From Borovskyia barvae (lineage: Eukaryota; Euglenozoa; Kinetoplastea; Trypanosomatida; Trypanosomatidae), in NCBI GenBank assembly GCA_030849085.1, contig JASAOM010001069.1:62001-126000 (forward strand): DNA of 64,000 bases, read 5' to 3'. The notes below the pieces were generated by a model that was not told the DNA's origin, made no database searches, and saw nothing but the letters and a program-made list of their open reading frames with translations. Position 1 is the stretch's first letter, and the number at the start of each line of letters is the position of its first letter. The translations under genes and the position numbers were made by a program. Positions 12,101 to 19,870 of the stretch are shown piece by piece.

Positions 12101-13641
12101 AGCGGGTGAAGAAGACACAGATGGAGATCGTTCTGAACTTCACGAAGGCAGCGCACGGCCACAAGGAGGCCGCCATGGCCGCATCACAACTGTGCAGTCA
12201 CCTCGAGGAATGGTCAACGGATCTTTCGCAGCTTGTATCTATGGTGCGGTCGCGTGCGTACCTTGAACGCTTCATCACCCAACTAAGAGCTGTGCTGTGC
12301 GAAGATGAAGTTCGCGGTCTTGCTGCCTTTCGCGGACGACACTGGAAGCGTCGGGTCTCCCCGGGCGAGGCGGCGGAGGGGGGAACGTCAGCAGAGAGAG
12401 AGACGGCGTTTGCCGAGACAATGTCGTCACGCCCGCTTTCTTCCACTGCCTTGGCGACCGAAGTGGGGCACCGCTCGGTGCGCATGCTGCGCTACTACAC
12501 ACTCCTGAGGAGTCATCGACCGAAAGGAAACAGCGGCAGTGGCCAGGACTTGGATTTGCGGGCGGCTGTTGGAAGTCCGATGCGAAGAGACTTCTCGAGC
12601 GGAGTTATGGCGGCGCGGTCACAGCAGCGATCGACCTATCCGCTCGGTTATACCGCACCCTCTTCCTCGAATACAGTGCGGCGACAGTCTCGTGTAGCAG
12701 CAACTGGTACGGAAGGTGGGGATGCCTTGTTAAGCCCCATCTCTCTCTCCTGCATGTCTGCCGCCTGGAACAGGGAAGAGGAACGCTTTGACGGGGAGGG
12801 GGCGAAGAGGTCGCGCGACCGACCGATATGTGGCAGTGCTGACAACGCTACACCGCCGCCTGCCTTTTTCGCTTCCCGGCATCAGCCTGGGATGGCTGCC
12901 GTACTCTCCGACGTGTTAGCGGTGCTGGAGGATAAAAAGTCGCGGGGGTCAGAGGATGTGTCTCGAAAGGGTGCGTCAACTCCACCGCAGAGGTCTAGCT
13001 TGGTGCATAGCCCACGATCCACCCTTCCGCCGGTCGATCCAGCGACCACCTCTGCTGCTGCAGCAGCAGACAGCGTTGGGCTGAAGGCGAGAACCGCAGG
13101 CAGCGATTCGCATTCTTCGGGCGCTCTGGACGATGGAGGCACAGGGCATCGGGTGGAGCAGACCGTCGAGGAAACGAGTCGTGTTGACAGCCAGGATGAC
13201 GCCGATCCCAGCGCAGCGGAATCCACATGGCAGCAAGAATTGACGGCGTGGCGCTCCAAGATGATCGAGGCTGAGCGGCCGCGTGACGCTGAGGGGGCGC
13301 CGCTCTTTTGGATCATGCTCGATGCGTGGGATGAAACGCTGCTGCGTATGCCATATGGGCTACTGATTGATGTGGATACCGCGCGGTACGCGGACTTTCT
13401 CAACCGTTTGTCCAGTGAGTTGATAAGCAGTCAACACGAATGGCAGACTCGCTGTGAGGTGTCACTGGTGAACTTCAACAAGCAGCTGAAGGCGCTGGAG
13501 TCGGATCGCCAAAAACTATGTGATGAGAGTGGTGAGGTGCGTGCTGCGTACGTGAAAGAGCTGCAGTCGATCTTCGATGATGCGTCCCATCTGGTGGTCA
13601 TGCACGACGACGCCTTTCACGAGCACCTCTGCGTCGTCTGA
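6193..13641 (+). CDS. Giant mostly disordered protein, unknown function
   Basis: I do not recognise a family. The 2482 residues are dominated by Ser/Pro/Ala/Thr-rich, probably disordered sequence, interrupted by islands that look folded and helical: about residues 110-195, 1485-1690 (rich in Trp, Phe, His and Leu, with WTWQLHTLLPFIL), 1917-2050 (amphipathic, LNELIKQQATMEHDL onward) and 2345-2482 (C-terminal coiled-coil-like segment). A short mixed segment near residue 850 (WLVSLNEDGILRYE) looks like beta strand. There is no signal peptide or clear membrane span. The ATG at 6193 follows a C-rich tract. The frame is uninterrupted and codon use is GC-rich like its neighbours, so it is a real gene. 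Similar long disordered scaffolds with helical islands are common in trypanosomatid cytoskeleton and signalling, but that is only a guess here. Confidence 0.8.
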   Translation: MPSALSRSSVSDVGLNKTLPGGPLVTPSSASGQVEYASTTAAVPATLQSPDTATTDEGGRLSLTLSSSDLSATSPNGRLPQNGNFATSSTVGSLPSPHQPRSHGHALLEEKRQRTELLALIGRLNALVVPATERVLRVGNALKMLRELVFAFSSPAAVIDAPSCNSMSLASAWEAAPPSMRLCVTGALEADIEDVFHFVVHRDPPALPQPRGSASAGGSAMGRRSAAFSNTSTPGARPPTPDTGPMSSASVPAAALTPQRWSRVEASGGGPTSSTAAPCIALACPSVRDAAPTHNPVDREEAPNAFSQTPPPQVRPVAAPPLSLESAPVAGGSSGELASSKLNILQPTLTASTKTDLLLPSRFQRPVSLSQRSSEHALSGIRSFGTTSEGDANCTLLHLPQLTSALPPMPSPKASTGTPGVSAGFTSQPFPAAHHSQHHVRTLSPLPLLPSSAAPPSIISTAATPPLIPAAPTNPRLRSFRTGGPVRPLTVVDAQPVTSFSDGEALSEVSPAPPVASMITDQATTAMEEVTELEISPLASLSSTMPELSATPPPSAPLPSENAVETTPEANGELAHTATHQTITFPITTALMSLTSPPKPYAAPVAMINFMGEDIDEVSTVGIGNSRWNHSSGLAQTMPLSPANASPISPTPIMINGNPQRAFSQYSEATESHLQQPGSLHCSSTSPGAARFITLPTPFNLRGRLSVPGSAGRSLRDDSIMLSRASSFTPPTRFAQRVRRRTHTISLQQLRSSAWNLFPLSSFPPRDGALLPATHYCLSSLANTAKSPERNPRQMRPVVSGHVSAGGSRLGSSQHHDDQPLNCATHSASDPPPSLLSPHTASATQQWLVSLNEDGILRYEALPPVAQPPPYMQAPPITITADFFLVCLPYNAVAQGAVQDESEGNCSGRLSENAGLPPCSLSDEAAAALEAFFGIFHDSKQPQHNAHLRTSSAPAAADVGSSGASAVAPAMSGFPVRRHSTAHSTIPPQKSSARRSEKEAVVRTQRRRRRTTDSFPANPPMIPFSDAHVPNSAVAAAQVRQEEGSNDSSSMSSAGPRISTAGTTTPGDLPFAPPTQRLLKSASNGHDGDRCHIRDTLSPPSQSALELTAVGIQSRGDWLRPLRQALVDRAFFLLVRSDVPESPSPNHRHTSASVASAKGTGSAEDSAEEWVSRQFISLMAARFAVTVPLWRVIVFSHRDAVRARNLMLALYAQRVRQAQQTAESLSPGLVSTGVTGDALTPIAATAVSLPRQPPRDNGNPASESSALSPTALLTKLSSPPRRVSVVPLDGTFTPAVGTNIGSLGGMGSPPGTSLTSSSRLTYGSFFGGADRFRSRGDDLLSTNGSEEEAAMSPQHPQYSISSDALYTLLTQDFTVPSLAQAMQQYRPFQNRSHAADWFSTLCSVRWLSVSSARRTTGGSFRSLNGPEASATEEMAASPVAAAGEGSCSGQDRLKGSKTTPQWLNDGPPGSAEEVLGETEASVTAETALVHAHEVLWYTSGAARLSGAYRFFEHAAMTHRIARAALAVMMWTWQLHTLLPFILKDMEARRSKLQHQRHRSSQKLNGVSQSIAQHLASSPAKRMAALEVRLHHGFRDMTRRFLQDVRHLFLLVGNIDSSTAISPTSTSTRTAPPHFSVDALQAYDSPDLRDAYQRLARAMQAFNAFYLAGQMSRKEREGMRFFIEDAPFRRDDASPERGMPISLYEQQYIALHHAAAAASRGLGLVRRASGGVIALPSGGVNTPRGSHSAAQQSSPAAGTAFPLIAIAPTSSTESYAAVSARRTTEELDTCEMQPMPKVVVMDEARPLPPFRISPATPPSGVSTGSLLMTGGSSLADAAVSQTRLSSKASGGQLKPRLQSSSSSPSQLASAAKSNKTAVRDERSSTLPFPSAAARSSDRERVDASMEAKPCSEDTGVQRWSLNELIKQQATMEHDLIARVSQINTEMINFFLATCVAAIPHLQRECVNAELERVKKTQMEIVLNFTKAAHGHKEAAMAASQLCSHLEEWSTDLSQLVSMVRSRAYLERFITQLRAVLCEDEVRGLAAFRGRHWKRRVSPGEAAEGGTSAERETAFAETMSSRPLSSTALATEVGHRSVRMLRYYTLLRSHRPKGNSGSGQDLDLRAAVGSPMRRDFSSGVMAARSQQRSTYPLGYTAPSSSNTVRRQSRVAATGTEGGDALLSPISLSCMSAAWNREEERFDGEGAKRSRDRPICGSADNATPPPAFFASRHQPGMAAVLSDVLAVLEDKKSRGSEDVSRKGASTPPQRSSLVHSPRSTLPPVDPATTSAAAAADSVGLKARTAGSDSHSSGALDDGGTGHRVEQTVEETSRVDSQDDADPSAAESTWQQELTAWRSKMIEAERPRDAEGAPLFWIMLDAWDETLLRMPYGLLIDVDTARYADFLNRLSSELISSQHEWQTRCEVSLVNFNKQLKALESDRQKLCDESGEVRAAYVKELQSIFDDASHLVVMHDDAFHEHLCVV

Positions 13642-14921
13642 GCCTATCCGATCTTCTCGGTTGCCTCATCGCGATGTATTTTTTTGTGTGTTTCACCTTC
13701 TTTACTTCCCGCACTTCACTTCCCTCTCTTCGCCGCCCCATTTCACCCTCAGTTGAATACGCTTTCGTGTGATCTCTCGCCGTATGTGTGTCTGTGTGAC
13801 TGAAGGGAAGGAAATGTTGTACATGTATACAATATACATATATATATATACCGATGGATCGACTTATCTACCTACACGCGCATAGGTCGGTGCGCACGGC
13901 TCAGGAACGGGATAACGGATGCGAAGCCCTTTTCTCTCAGTTCTCAAGTCTCTTCCATCTCTCTCCTCTCCCTTCCCTTCCTCCTCTCTCATCCTTTGGC
14001 CTCCTCTTTTAATCTGCGGGTGTGTAAGGGTGTGTTGGAGGGCCAGCTGCCCTGGAGGGGTGCACGATGGCAAGTGGTGAGACAAGTGAGAAAGCGAAAG
14101 AGGGAGGTTCAAGAGGTTTAAGTGCTGTTAAAAGTCTCTGCTGCATGCTATCCGCGGGGGCGGGGTCGATGTCGTAGTTAATTCCTTTGCTGACCTCGAC
14201 ATAAGCATATGTAGAGGTAGATGCATGGACCCACTTATGGAGTGGCGAAGAAGGTGGGAGAAGCGACGGAGCACAGCACACTAAAATGAGGATTGTAACG
14301 TTTGCCAGCGGCGAAGGGAAAGCGATGCAGGGGATGGGGGAGCCTCTCGCCCCCCTTCTTCTTCTTCCCTCTGCCGTCAATCTTGCCTATCCCGTATCTT
14401 ATGGAATCTCAAGCTTAGCTAGATTTTCTTTCTTTCATTTCTCCCCCCTTCTTCCTCTCTCCTCGCACTCCCTTTTCGGGAAGAATGGGGGCAGAAGGTA
14501 CGCATTCCCTCCTGCATTAGTGCCTTCTTTCTCCGTCTGCTGCTCCGCTAGCTACCTTTATCTTGTCCATCTCCCCTTTCCCACCGTTGAGACAATAATA
14601 CAGTTCTCACACCGCTTTGCTCTCGTGTTTCGGTGGATTACCTCTTCCACAAATCCTCCTTCCACTCTCCTCCTCCTCTAAGTATATACATATATATATA
14701 TGGTACGACTTTCTCTCACCGTCACGCCCCCTCTGCCTCCCCGCTTGCCCGTGCTCGACTCTTCCTTTCCCGTATTTGAACGCTTTCTCTTCCGGTACGT
14801 GAGAGGGTATACGGACGGGGCACGAAAAGACAGAAGAAGGAACGTACTGAATCACTTCTGTGCTTGTGTGTTTGTTCAGAGGTGTTGAGCAGGCGAGGGG
14901 AGCGCCTCTCTCAGCGCGACC
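13642..14921. other. Intergenic spacer with two short AT tracts
   Basis: No gene seen. There are two alternating AT tracts (13832-13850 and 14683-14701). Strong pyrimidine tracts lie at 14406-14470 and 14640-14680, upstream of the next ATG, and probably guide trans-splicing and polyadenylation of the preceding transcript. Confidence 0.6.
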
Positions 14922-17900
14922 ATGACACTTGATTACGAGGCCCTTCGTGCGAATGCAACCATGCTTTTCGAAAGGGCGATGCCCCCTGTGACGCTCAGCA
15001 ACTTCTCCTCCCCGTATAGTTCCCACATCCTGCCGTACAACTCGGCAGCGGTCGTGAAGGTAGGGCCGCTTCGCTTTCCTCTCACGAATGGTTCAGTCCA
15101 ACCTTTGAAGAGCGTCATCGGTGACCTCGGTACGACAACAACGGCCGTTATAAGCCCTACCACTAGCCGCAGTGCAGAAGCATCACTGGTGCGACGAGAG
15201 TGGGAGCTACGCAACGAGTATTATCGGCTGCATGCTGAAGATCAGTGGCGTGCACGCCAGCAACGTGAAGAGCAGCGGCGTTGTGAGAATGAGGCTGAGC
15301 GACAACGCACGCTGGAGTTGGCACGACAACTGGAAGAGGAGCGTGCGCGGCGCATTGCAGAGCAGCACGACCGCATCGTTCAGAAGGAGCGAGAGCTCGA
15401 GGATTGGAAGCTGGAGCGCGTGAAAGAGGCTGAGGAACAGCGGCGCAAGCGGCAACAGGAGGAGGATCGGCGGCGGGAGCTGCAACATGAGCAAGATTTG
15501 GCGCTGCTGAAGGAAGCGGCGGCGACGCGCGCAGCGGCAGCACAGACCTCTGAGGAAATCAAGGCGTCTATAGAGGAATCCCTTCAGAAGATGCAAAAAG
15601 CTGTAAAGGATCAGTTGCGAGAGGAGGTCCGTGCTGTAAAAGGGGAGCATACGACAGAGCTCGAGCGCCGTGAGGCGGAGTGGACGCACCGTCTGGAAAG
15701 TTTAGCGTTGAGCCACTCCACAGAGCTCGCCGATCTTACACACCAACTCCAGGTGGACCAATCGCGGGCCCTTCGTAGCGATGAACAACTACGGGAGGCG
15801 CGGGAGCAACTCGCACGGATTCTGCAGGAGGTTGACCAGCTTCGAATGCAGATGCAGTCTGGTGGACCGCGCTCGGAGCGAGATCGGGAAGCCGCGCAGC
15901 AACTTGCGGCCACCCACCGCAGCTCCATCGAACGGCTACAACAGATGTTCGAGGATGATCAGAAAGCCCAGCAGCGCCGTTACGCCGAGGACCGTGATCG
16001 TGCCAAGTACGAACAGGAGCGCCGTGTTGAGGAACTCAAGGAGGGCTATGCAGCGGCTCTCCGGGTCAAGGAAGGCGAGATGGAGAAGATGAGCGCTCGC
16101 ATCCGAGAATTAGAACGGGAGCTGCAGGACGAAGCGACGAAGCTCGCGCTACTGCGTGCTTCTGGGGAGCAGCTGAACATCACGACAGCCGAGAATTCGC
16201 GGATGAAGGATGAGCTACGGCAACTGCAAAGTGCTAAAAACGAGTGGGAGGAGAAGAGGAAGTGGCTAGAGCGTAGCCTGCGCGACGCCGATGATCGGGC
16301 AGAGACCCAAGCCAAACAGCTCCAGGCGCTGCAGTCAGAGACAGTATCGGGCCAGCGACAGACGATTGTGGAACGGGATGAGCTGCGCCGCGACAACGCT
16401 GAGCTGAGAAGCCAGATAGCGATGCTGAATGATTCTCATGAGGAGGAAGTGACACGCTTGCAGAGGAGGTTGAAGAGTGCCGAGGAGACAGTGTCAAAGC
16501 TTAATGTAGCAGATGTCGAGCAGAACGCGCGAAGTGCCGTCGACAAGGCAGACGAGGCGCGCCGTGCAGCCGAGTTGAATCTCGCGCAAACGACGCGTAA
16601 GCTCAAGTTAGCTCAAGAGGAGTTGTTAACAACACAGAAGATCTTGGAGGCTGCTCAGCGCGAGGCGGCACAGGCGCGAGACCGTTCCCAGGAACTTCAG
16701 CAGAACCTCGACGAACGCACGGCGCGGGTGCGAACATTAGAGCGAGAAATCCAGGAGGAGAAGATAGCTGCTGATGCTGCGCACGAGGTAAGGGAGCGAG
16801 CAGAGCGCCAACAAGTCGCATTCGAGGCGGAACGCGTTGGGTGGCGTAAGCAGCAGGATACGATGCTGTCAGCAAAGGACCAAGAAGTGCAGCAGGCACG
16901 CGCGGACCTCCTGGAAGCCAACAAGAAGCTGCAAGCGCTGCGCGAGGAGATAACAAGCTCCAAACTAGATAAGGAGGGGGCTCAACAGCGACTCGCACGC
17001 CAACTTTCGGAGAAAGAACAGGAGGTAGCGCAGCTGCAGCGCCAACTCGACGATAACCGACGGTCCCTCCAGCAGTGGAAAGCCACTTATGAGGAACTGC
17101 AGCAGCGCAGCGGTGTCTACACGGATGGGTATCAGAAAGCTGCTCAAGAGCGGGAGGAGGAGCTGCAAGAGTGTCGGCGACGGCTGCGCGAGGTACAGGA
17201 GAAGAAGGCGGAACTGGAGCACAAACTGCAGGCGGAAGAGACCACACGCATTTCTGCTGCGTCACAAAACGCTGATGCGCAGCGTCTTTTGCGAGAGCGG
17301 GAGACGCAAATAGAGCGACTGGAACAGGAGTTGCGGGAACTGCGGGAGATGTGGGGGAAGGCGCCTACTCAGCCGCACCCTGCCGCGCCGTCCACCAATC
17401 CTGGCGGCCTCAATACCGCCCTCCCGCCTCCACCACCGCTGCCAACTTTCCTTCAACCGTCATCGATCACGCCACCCAAGACCACGGCGTCCCTCACGAA
17501 CACGCAACTGCCACGTGGGCTCGACACCTCCCTCAATGCGGTGCCCGCACCGCCACCAGTTCCGGCACCTGCCGCAGTCGCAACTGGTGGTGGAGCTCCC
17601 CAGGCGACTGTGGCACCGGTCGCGGTATCTGCTGTGCCGGTGGTGCGTCCTCACGCTGACTTCGCAGGCATCCCCTCTATGGTCAGCAACCCGTCGGCGG
17701 TGCTGCCCATGAGTCAGACAGGTTCAATCCCTTCGCATCCCAGTCCATCAATTCCGCTCGTATCTGTGAGCACGCCGCAGCCGGAGCAGGCTCAGTCCTT
17801 CCGCAAACTGCCAACACCGCTGACGGTTGCAGCGGCACCCGTCACCACCATGGACAACGGCGGCAATTCTACTGCTGGGCTGACAGCAGGCCACTCCTTG

Positions 17901-18608
17901 AGCATACCCGTCCCCATTTCATCGCTGCCACCGCCACCCCTATCTCAAATAAGTATGCTGGGTGGCGACAGCGGGGCTAACCCACCCACAGTCACGCTCG
18001 CGGTACCCAAGGCTTCGTCGAGTGGTTTTAGCCCCAGCTCGGTGGCACCGATCCAGGTCTCTCCAGCTCCGCCGGCGGCTGCTCTTCGCGACTCGAGCAT
18101 CAGCACGAGTGTCGTACCCCTGCCTGTCCCAGTGCCTTTTTCCCCTTCTGCCACGCAAGCGACTCCCATCACCGCCAGCCAGGGCAACGCCGCCTCCTAT
18201 TCAGCCCCGCCACCACCAGCTACTTCATCTCCAGGAAATCACAGCATCCCTTCCTCCTCCCTCGCGCTCACACCGGTTCCGGTGTCGCTGCCCTCGCCCC
18301 CTGGGGTCGTCCCGATACCGAGGGTTAGCGTGCCCAGTCTTGCAGTTGTACAGGTACCGTCAAGCCCCTATCTTGCTACGCCGGTGCCGTCTGCCGGTGC
18401 GTACACGGTGCCTCAGCCGGTCCCGCCGCCACCGCCACCACCAGCACCAGCGTCAGTACCAGCACCATCGATTGCCTCCAGCCTTCGTATCCCTGTCCCG
18501 GTGGCGGTGCCGTCGCTCACCGGGGCACCTTCTACTACAGCGGTGACCCCCGAGAAGGAAAGCAGGCATCACCGCCATGGTGGTAGTAGTAGCAGCCACC
18601 ACCGCTAA
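14922..18608 (+). CDS. Long coiled-coil protein with proline-rich C-terminal tail
   Basis: The 1228 residues fall into three parts. Residues 1-88 form a compact N-terminal segment (FSSPYSSHILPYNS, then VGPLRFPLTNGS). Residues 89-810 are an almost unbroken charged heptad-type coiled coil, very rich in Glu, Arg, Gln, Lys and Leu. Residues 811-1228 are Pro/Ala/Ser/Val-rich, with a run of seven prolines near residue 1168, and the protein ends in a His/Ser-rich patch (RHHRHGG...SHHR). The first ATG at 14922 agrees with where coding composition begins. The layout suggests a structural or scaffolding protein of the cytoskeleton, basal body or flagellum, with the polyproline tail as a docking site for SH3-, WW- or profilin-type partners. 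This is inferred from architecture only. I cannot name an orthologue. Confidence 0.82.
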   Translation: MTLDYEALRANATMLFERAMPPVTLSNFSSPYSSHILPYNSAAVVKVGPLRFPLTNGSVQPLKSVIGDLGTTTTAVISPTTSRSAEASLVRREWELRNEYYRLHAEDQWRARQQREEQRRCENEAERQRTLELARQLEEERARRIAEQHDRIVQKERELEDWKLERVKEAEEQRRKRQQEEDRRRELQHEQDLALLKEAAATRAAAAQTSEEIKASIEESLQKMQKAVKDQLREEVRAVKGEHTTELERREAEWTHRLESLALSHSTELADLTHQLQVDQSRALRSDEQLREAREQLARILQEVDQLRMQMQSGGPRSERDREAAQQLAATHRSSIERLQQMFEDDQKAQQRRYAEDRDRAKYEQERRVEELKEGYAAALRVKEGEMEKMSARIRELERELQDEATKLALLRASGEQLNITTAENSRMKDELRQLQSAKNEWEEKRKWLERSLRDADDRAETQAKQLQALQSETVSGQRQTIVERDELRRDNAELRSQIAMLNDSHEEEVTRLQRRLKSAEETVSKLNVADVEQNARSAVDKADEARRAAELNLAQTTRKLKLAQEELLTTQKILEAAQREAAQARDRSQELQQNLDERTARVRTLEREIQEEKIAADAAHEVRERAERQQVAFEAERVGWRKQQDTMLSAKDQEVQQARADLLEANKKLQALREEITSSKLDKEGAQQRLARQLSEKEQEVAQLQRQLDDNRRSLQQWKATYEELQQRSGVYTDGYQKAAQEREEELQECRRRLREVQEKKAELEHKLQAEETTRISAASQNADAQRLLRERETQIERLEQELRELREMWGKAPTQPHPAAPSTNPGGLNTALPPPPPLPTFLQPSSITPPKTTASLTNTQLPRGLDTSLNAVPAPPPVPAPAAVATGGGAPQATVAPVAVSAVPVVRPHADFAGIPSMVSNPSAVLPMSQTGSIPSHPSPSIPLVSVSTPQPEQAQSFRKLPTPLTVAAAPVTTMDNGGNSTAGLTAGHSLSIPVPISSLPPPPLSQISMLGGDSGANPPTVTLAVPKASSSGFSPSSVAPIQVSPAPPAAALRDSSISTSVVPLPVPVPFSPSATQATPITASQGNAASYSAPPPPATSSPGNHSIPSSSLALTPVPVSLPSPPGVVPIPRVSVPSLAVVQVPSSPYLATPVPSAGAYTVPQPVPPPPPPPAPASVPAPSIASSLRIPVPVAVPSLTGAPSTTAVTPEKESRHHRHGGSSSSHHR

Positions 18609-19870
18609 CATGAAACAATGATGCCACGGATAACAAGGGAGGGGAGGGAGGTACCTTGCGTCGCGGTACGGGAGGGTAGGAGAGGAAGGGCGTCGTCCTC
18701 AGGGTACTACCAGCTTCCGCCCATTTTCGTGTATGGGGGTGTATGTACATTTCTTCCTTCCCTTCCCCTTCCCGCACCCCCATATGGCCCCTCTTCTTTA
18801 GACTATTGGTGGGGATGGGGATGGGAAAGGTCTTCGTTGCTCCTCGTTCATCTGCTTTTCCTCGCACTCCTTTTTGTTTTCTCTCCTCGCTCAACACCGA
18901 GCGAACCGCAGGATGTCGGACGTGCCTCATGTAGATTCTTCGCAGAGAGCGGGAGAGGGAGGAGGGCACAGGAGCAAGGGGAAAGCAGTATACCTTCTTG
19001 GAATGGAGTGGTAAAATATAGAGGAAGAGTGGGACGAGGGGAAAGAGAAGAAAGGAGGCACCTCGGTGGCTCGCTAGGTTGAAGGCTTCGGCTCCCTTCT
19101 CCGTATCCTCCTTTTTCCACCCCCTTCCCCTGTAGCCCTCCCCTCCTCTCTTCTGATATCCTCCTGCCTCCCTCCCCCCCCTCAACCTCTTCGGTTTGTA
19201 TTCTCTTCCGCCCCTTTCACTGGGTTACCATCTTCCGCCCCATACGCCGTATACTATCCTTTTGTGGTTGTCGAAGGATTTGCTCGCTGTCTATCACGTG
19301 CTGTATCGTGAAGAGAGGGTCCAGAGGGATGCATGTGCGTGCGCAGGGAAGTAACAAAGGGTCTCTCTCTTCCACTGAGGGGGGGGGGTCCTGTCGGCGG
19401 GGAGAGGGAGGAAGAGGAGGAGGGACAGGAATGCCCTTTGCCTTCTGTATCTACCCCACGCAAACCTTCCCTCTCCCCATCCCCGTTATATGATTTTCCA
19501 TCTTTACATCTCTACCTTTCACGTGCGCCTTCTCCTTTCCACCACCTCCTCTTTTCTAAATGCTCTACTTCTCTTTGGCTTCTTTTCTCCGGCGGTCGCC
19601 TCACACTCACAACGGAGCTTAACAAGGGCAAAGGAAGGGGAACAGACAGTGCCTTTGCAATCCATTTTTTCTTACTCGTTCCATTCCTGCCGTCGCCAGT
19701 GTAACGCTGTCCCCGCGACGGACGCATTCGGTTTGCTTCGGCGTCTCTTTCACATTTTCTGCCTCTTTTCCCTCGCTGTGTCTTCTCGAAGTGTGCCTCC
19801 CCACAGCTGCATTTATCGGCCTTTCCTTGTGTTGTAACCCTCTCCCCCTCGTTGATTTTCTTCGTCAGCT
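18609..19870. other. Intergenic spacer
   Basis: No gene seen. Purine-rich segments (18640-18700, 18950-19080 and 19370-19430) alternate with pyrimidine-rich ones. A pyrimidine tract at 19740-19790 followed by AG is a plausible splice acceptor for the next gene. Confidence 0.6.

Noticed and set aside
16603-17265. 220-codon minus-strand frame opposite the coiled-coil gene
   Set aside because: Antisense of repetitive Glu/Gln/Arg codons gives Leu/Ala/Pro-rich shadow frames.
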